Below are positions 6,700-8,779 of a stretch of 8,779 nucleotides of DNA, piece by piece (positions within the stretch are counted from its first letter, which is position 1; each line of letters begins with the position of its first letter). The translations under genes and the position numbers were made by a program. Below the pieces are notes generated by a model. It saw only the letters and a program-made list of their open reading frames with translations, was not told the origin of the DNA and did no database searches. The stretch is from JAYOFM01 sp038117225 (GTDB taxonomy: Bacteria; Pseudomonadota; Alphaproteobacteria; Rhodospirillales; Casp-alpha2), in assembly GCA_038117225.1 (NCBI GenBank), contig JAYOFM010000130.1, positions 1 through 8,779 of the forward strand, read 5' to 3'.

Positions 6700-7071
6700 A
6701 TGACGGCTATCAGAACAACATTCTTCGCTGCCCTGCTGCTGGCGGCGACGGCCATCGCCGCCATGACCATGCCGGCCCTGGCGGCGGAGAGCAATTACGG
6801 TGTTCCGGCGGCGGTTGGCCAGGCGGGCGTCGATACGGTGCTGGAACTGGCGGCGTCACCGAAGGAAATGCAGTGCCTGAAGACCTGCATGGAGAAATAC
6901 GGCGACGACAAGAAGAAGACCTGCGCCCTCGAATGCGGCCTCGGCGGTGGCGCCGGTCGCGGCGACAAGAAGCCCGACTGCGGCATCCAGTACAAGGCCT
7001 GCAACAAGGCCTGCGGCCGGGATAAGGCGTGCAAGGACGAATGCCGAGCGAAGCGCCGCGGCTGCGTCTGA
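6700..7071 (+). CDS. Secreted cysteine-rich protein with two twin-CX3C motifs
   Basis: I do not recognise this 123-residue protein. Residues 1-28 form a Sec signal peptide (TTFFAALLLAATAIAAMTMPALA) with likely cleavage ALA|AE, so the mature protein of about 95 residues is periplasmic or secreted. It has ten cysteines: C59-x3-C63 then C75-x3-C79; C101-x3-C105 then C111-x3-C115; plus C94 and C122. Each twin CX3C could staple a helical hairpin by two disulfides, as in CHCH-type proteins. A glycine-rich linker (80-89) joins the two halves, and the second is very basic. There are no haem CXXCH motifs. The ATG at 6700 follows GGGAGG by five bases. The same frame runs open upstream over the PAS antisense strand, which is not coding. 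Confidence 0.85.
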   Translation: MTAIRTTFFAALLLAATAIAAMTMPALAAESNYGVPAAVGQAGVDTVLELAASPKEMQCLKTCMEKYGDDKKKTCALECGLGGGAGRGDKKPDCGIQYKACNKACGRDKACKDECRAKRRGCV

Positions 7072-7125
7072 GCCGAATCGGAATTTGATTTCGAACGGGC
7101 TGCCGCTCGGTCCGCGCGCGCCCAG

Positions 7126-7152
7126 GGCCTGCTGATCGAAGATCAGCGGGCC
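7126..7152 (+). terminator. Strong hairpin between the cysteine-rich gene and guaA
   Basis: GGCCTGCTGATC (7126-7137) pairs with GATCAGCGGGCC (7141-7152) at all 12 positions, one of them U-G, around a GAA loop. It lies 54 bases after the cysteine-rich gene. The next T-rich run (CTCTTTTCTT) is some 25 bases on, so it is not a textbook intrinsic terminator; it may aid termination or mRNA protection, or structure the guaA leader. Confidence 0.5.
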
Positions 7153-7212
7153 ACCCCCGGCGCCTTCCCGCGGGCTCTTTTCTTCGGGCCGATGAACGCG
7201 TATCACTCACCA

Positions 7213-8778
7213 ATGACTGATACCCATTCCGAGCGTATTCTCATCATCGATTTCGGCTCCCAGGTGACCCAGCTGATCGCGCGCCGGGTTCGTGAAACCG
7301 GGGTCTACTGCGAGATCCATCCGTTCCAGAGCGTCACCGCCGCGAGCCTCAAGGCGTTCGCGCCGAAGGGGGTCATTCTGTCGGGCGGGCCGGCCTCGGT
7401 GCACGAGATGGAAACCCCGCGCGCCCCCGACGCCCTGTTCGCCGACGCCAACCTGCCGGTGTTCGGTATCTGCTATGGCGAACAGACCATGGTGGCGCAG
7501 ATGGGCGGCCAGGTGGAGGCCTCCGAGCATCGCGAGTTCGGCCGCGCCTTCGTCGACATCGTCGAGGAATGCGGCCTGTTCAAGGACGTCTGGAAACCCG
7601 GCGAGCGCCACCAGGTGTGGATGAGCCACGGCGACAAGATCATCAACGTACCGGACAGCTTCCGCGTCGTCGCCACCTCGGAAGGCTCCCCCTTCGCCGC
7701 CATCGCCGACGAGGAACGCCGCTACTACGCGGTGCAGTTCCACCCGGAGGTGGTGCATACACCCGACGGCGCCAAGCTGCTGGCCAATTTCGTACACCAT
7801 ATCTGCGGCTGCGCCGGCGACTGGACCATGGCGGCGTTCAAGGACGAAGCCATCCAGAAGGTGCGCGATCAGGTCGGTTCGGGGCGCGTCATCTGCGGCC
7901 TCTCGGGCGGGGTCGATTCGTCGGTCGTGGCGGTGCTGCTGCACCAGGCCATCGGCGATCAGCTGACCTGCGTGTTCGTCGACCACGGGCTGATGCGGCT
8001 CGATGAAGGCCGCCAGGTGGTGGAACTGTTCCGCGACCACTACAACATTCCGCTGATCCACCGGGAAGTCTCCGATCTGTTCCTCGGCGAGCTCGCCGGC
8101 GTCACCGACCCGGAGGTCAAGCGCAAGACCATCGGCCGGCTGTTCATCGATGTCTTCGACGAGGCGGCGAGCGAGGTCGGCGGCGCCGACTTCCTGGCCC
8201 AGGGGACGTTGTATCCGGATGTCATCGAAAGCGTCTCGTTCACCGGCGGGCCCAGCGTCACCATCAAGTCGCACCACAACGTGGGCGGCCTGCCCGACCG
8301 CATGAACATGAAGCTGGTGGAACCGCTGCGCGAACTGTTCAAGGACGAGGTCCGCGTGCTGGGCCGCGAACTCGGCCTGCCCGATGCCTTCGTCGGCCGC
8401 CATCCGTTCCCGGGGCCGGGACTCGCCATCCGCGTGCCCGGGGAAATCACGGCGGAAAAGCTGGATATCCTGCGCAAGGCCGACGCCATCTATCTTGAGG
8501 AAATCACCAATGCGGGTCTATATGACATCATCTGGCAGGCCTTCGCGGTGCTGCTGCCGGTGCAAACCGTCGGCGTGATGGGCGACGCCCGCACCTACGA
8601 CAGCGTCTGCGCCTTGCGCGCCGTCACCTCAACCGACGGCATGACCGCCGACTACTATCCCTTCGACCACGAATTCCTCGGCCGCACCGCGAGCCGCATC
8701 ATCAACGAGGTCAAGGGGATCAACCGGGTGGTCTACGACATCACGTCGAAACCGCCGGGCACGATTGAGTGGGAGTAA
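7213..8778 (+). CDS. guaA: GMP synthase (glutamine-hydrolysing)
   Basis: The 521-residue product makes GMP from XMP, ATP and glutamine, the last step of guanine nucleotide synthesis. Seen: an N-terminal class-I glutamine amidotransferase domain (8-200) with LSGGP at 56-60, the nucleophile C87 in GICYGEQ and the partners H177 and E179 in FHPE; the ATP-pyrophosphatase domain with the P-loop SGGVDSS at 231-237; and the C-terminal dimerisation domain ending KPPGTIEWE. Length is normal and no key residue is missing. The ATG at 7213 gives the MTDT-ILIIDFGSQ start usual for relatives. An in-frame ATG at 7192 would add seven residues. Neither has a good Shine-Dalgarno, so the exact start is less certain than the gene. 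Confidence 0.97.
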   Translation: MTDTHSERILIIDFGSQVTQLIARRVRETGVYCEIHPFQSVTAASLKAFAPKGVILSGGPASVHEMETPRAPDALFADANLPVFGICYGEQTMVAQMGGQVEASEHREFGRAFVDIVEECGLFKDVWKPGERHQVWMSHGDKIINVPDSFRVVATSEGSPFAAIADEERRYYAVQFHPEVVHTPDGAKLLANFVHHICGCAGDWTMAAFKDEAIQKVRDQVGSGRVICGLSGGVDSSVVAVLLHQAIGDQLTCVFVDHGLMRLDEGRQVVELFRDHYNIPLIHREVSDLFLGELAGVTDPEVKRKTIGRLFIDVFDEAASEVGGADFLAQGTLYPDVIESVSFTGGPSVTIKSHHNVGGLPDRMNMKLVEPLRELFKDEVRVLGRELGLPDAFVGRHPFPGPGLAIRVPGEITAEKLDILRKADAIYLEEITNAGLYDIIWQAFAVLLPVQTVGVMGDARTYDSVCALRAVTSTDGMTADYYPFDHEFLGRTASRIINEVKGINRVVYDITSKPPGTIEWE

Positions 8779-8779
8779 G

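Noticed and set aside
5881..7071. A 396-codon plus-strand frame joining the PAS antisense region to the cysteine-rich protein
   Set aside because: The first two thirds are PAS antisense and promoter DNA. The true start at 6700 has GGGAGG and a clean signal peptide.
7192..7212. Upstream in-frame ATG for guaA
   Set aside because: It adds MNAYHSP, which is not typical of GuaA, and has no better ribosome-binding site. Kept as an alternative only.
7207..8403. Long open frame (398 codons) on the minus strand opposite guaA
   Set aside because: Same shadow effect; the plus strand is unmistakable guaA across its full length.

Overview
The window is GC-rich DNA with long shadow reading frames opposite its genes, strong Shine-Dalgarno sequences and protein variants that read like those of alphaproteobacteria. 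A Rhodospirillales-type organism is my best guess. That is inference from protein style and base composition, not from a marker gene. I see no phage gene, transposase, CRISPR array, tRNA or rRNA.

Layout. Positions 1-273 (minus) hold the N-terminal part of a homocysteine S-methyltransferase (Bmt-like), cut by the window edge. Diverging from it, a TPP riboswitch (about 412-526) precedes thiC (591-2435, plus). The riboswitch has a readable expression platform: an 8-bp hairpin that buries the thiC ribosome-binding site, and an alternative 8-bp pairing back into the aptamer. After thiC comes a 412-base gap with copies of a structured repeat. Then a SnoaL/NTF2-like protein gene (2848-3267, plus) converges on a lipoprotein gene with a SHOCT tail (3278-3781, minus, TTG start). 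A 448-base gap with an inverted repeat copy leads to an agmatinase/ureohydrolase-family gene (4230-5174, plus), followed at once by another repeat copy. A 739-base non-coding stretch (5175-5913) carries this copy, a CACAGAG-type inverted repeat and a small tandem repeat. A PAS-domain gene (5914-6447, minus) diverges from a secreted cysteine-rich protein gene (6700-7071, plus) across a region with a 14-bp interrupted hairpin. The window ends with complete guaA (7213-8778, plus).

The genes do not form one operon or pathway. thiC (thiamine pyrimidine), guaA (GMP), the methyltransferase (methionine) and the ureohydrolase (guanidino-compound nitrogen) are core metabolism. The lipoprotein, PAS protein and cysteine-rich protein are accessory proteins of unknown role. 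thiC control by TPP is the only regulation the sequence shows clearly.

The most unusual signal is the repeat family (around 2461-2600, 2629-2689, 4147-4208 on minus, 5207-5269). Each copy has an outer 7-bp stem, a conserved one-sided bulge of about 15 nt and a 14-15-bp inner stem around GATGCATC. One copy replaces four outer-stem pairs with compensating changes, and the inner stems keep pairing through G-U pairs on the same strand of the element. This points to selection on a folded RNA rather than a mere DNA palindrome.
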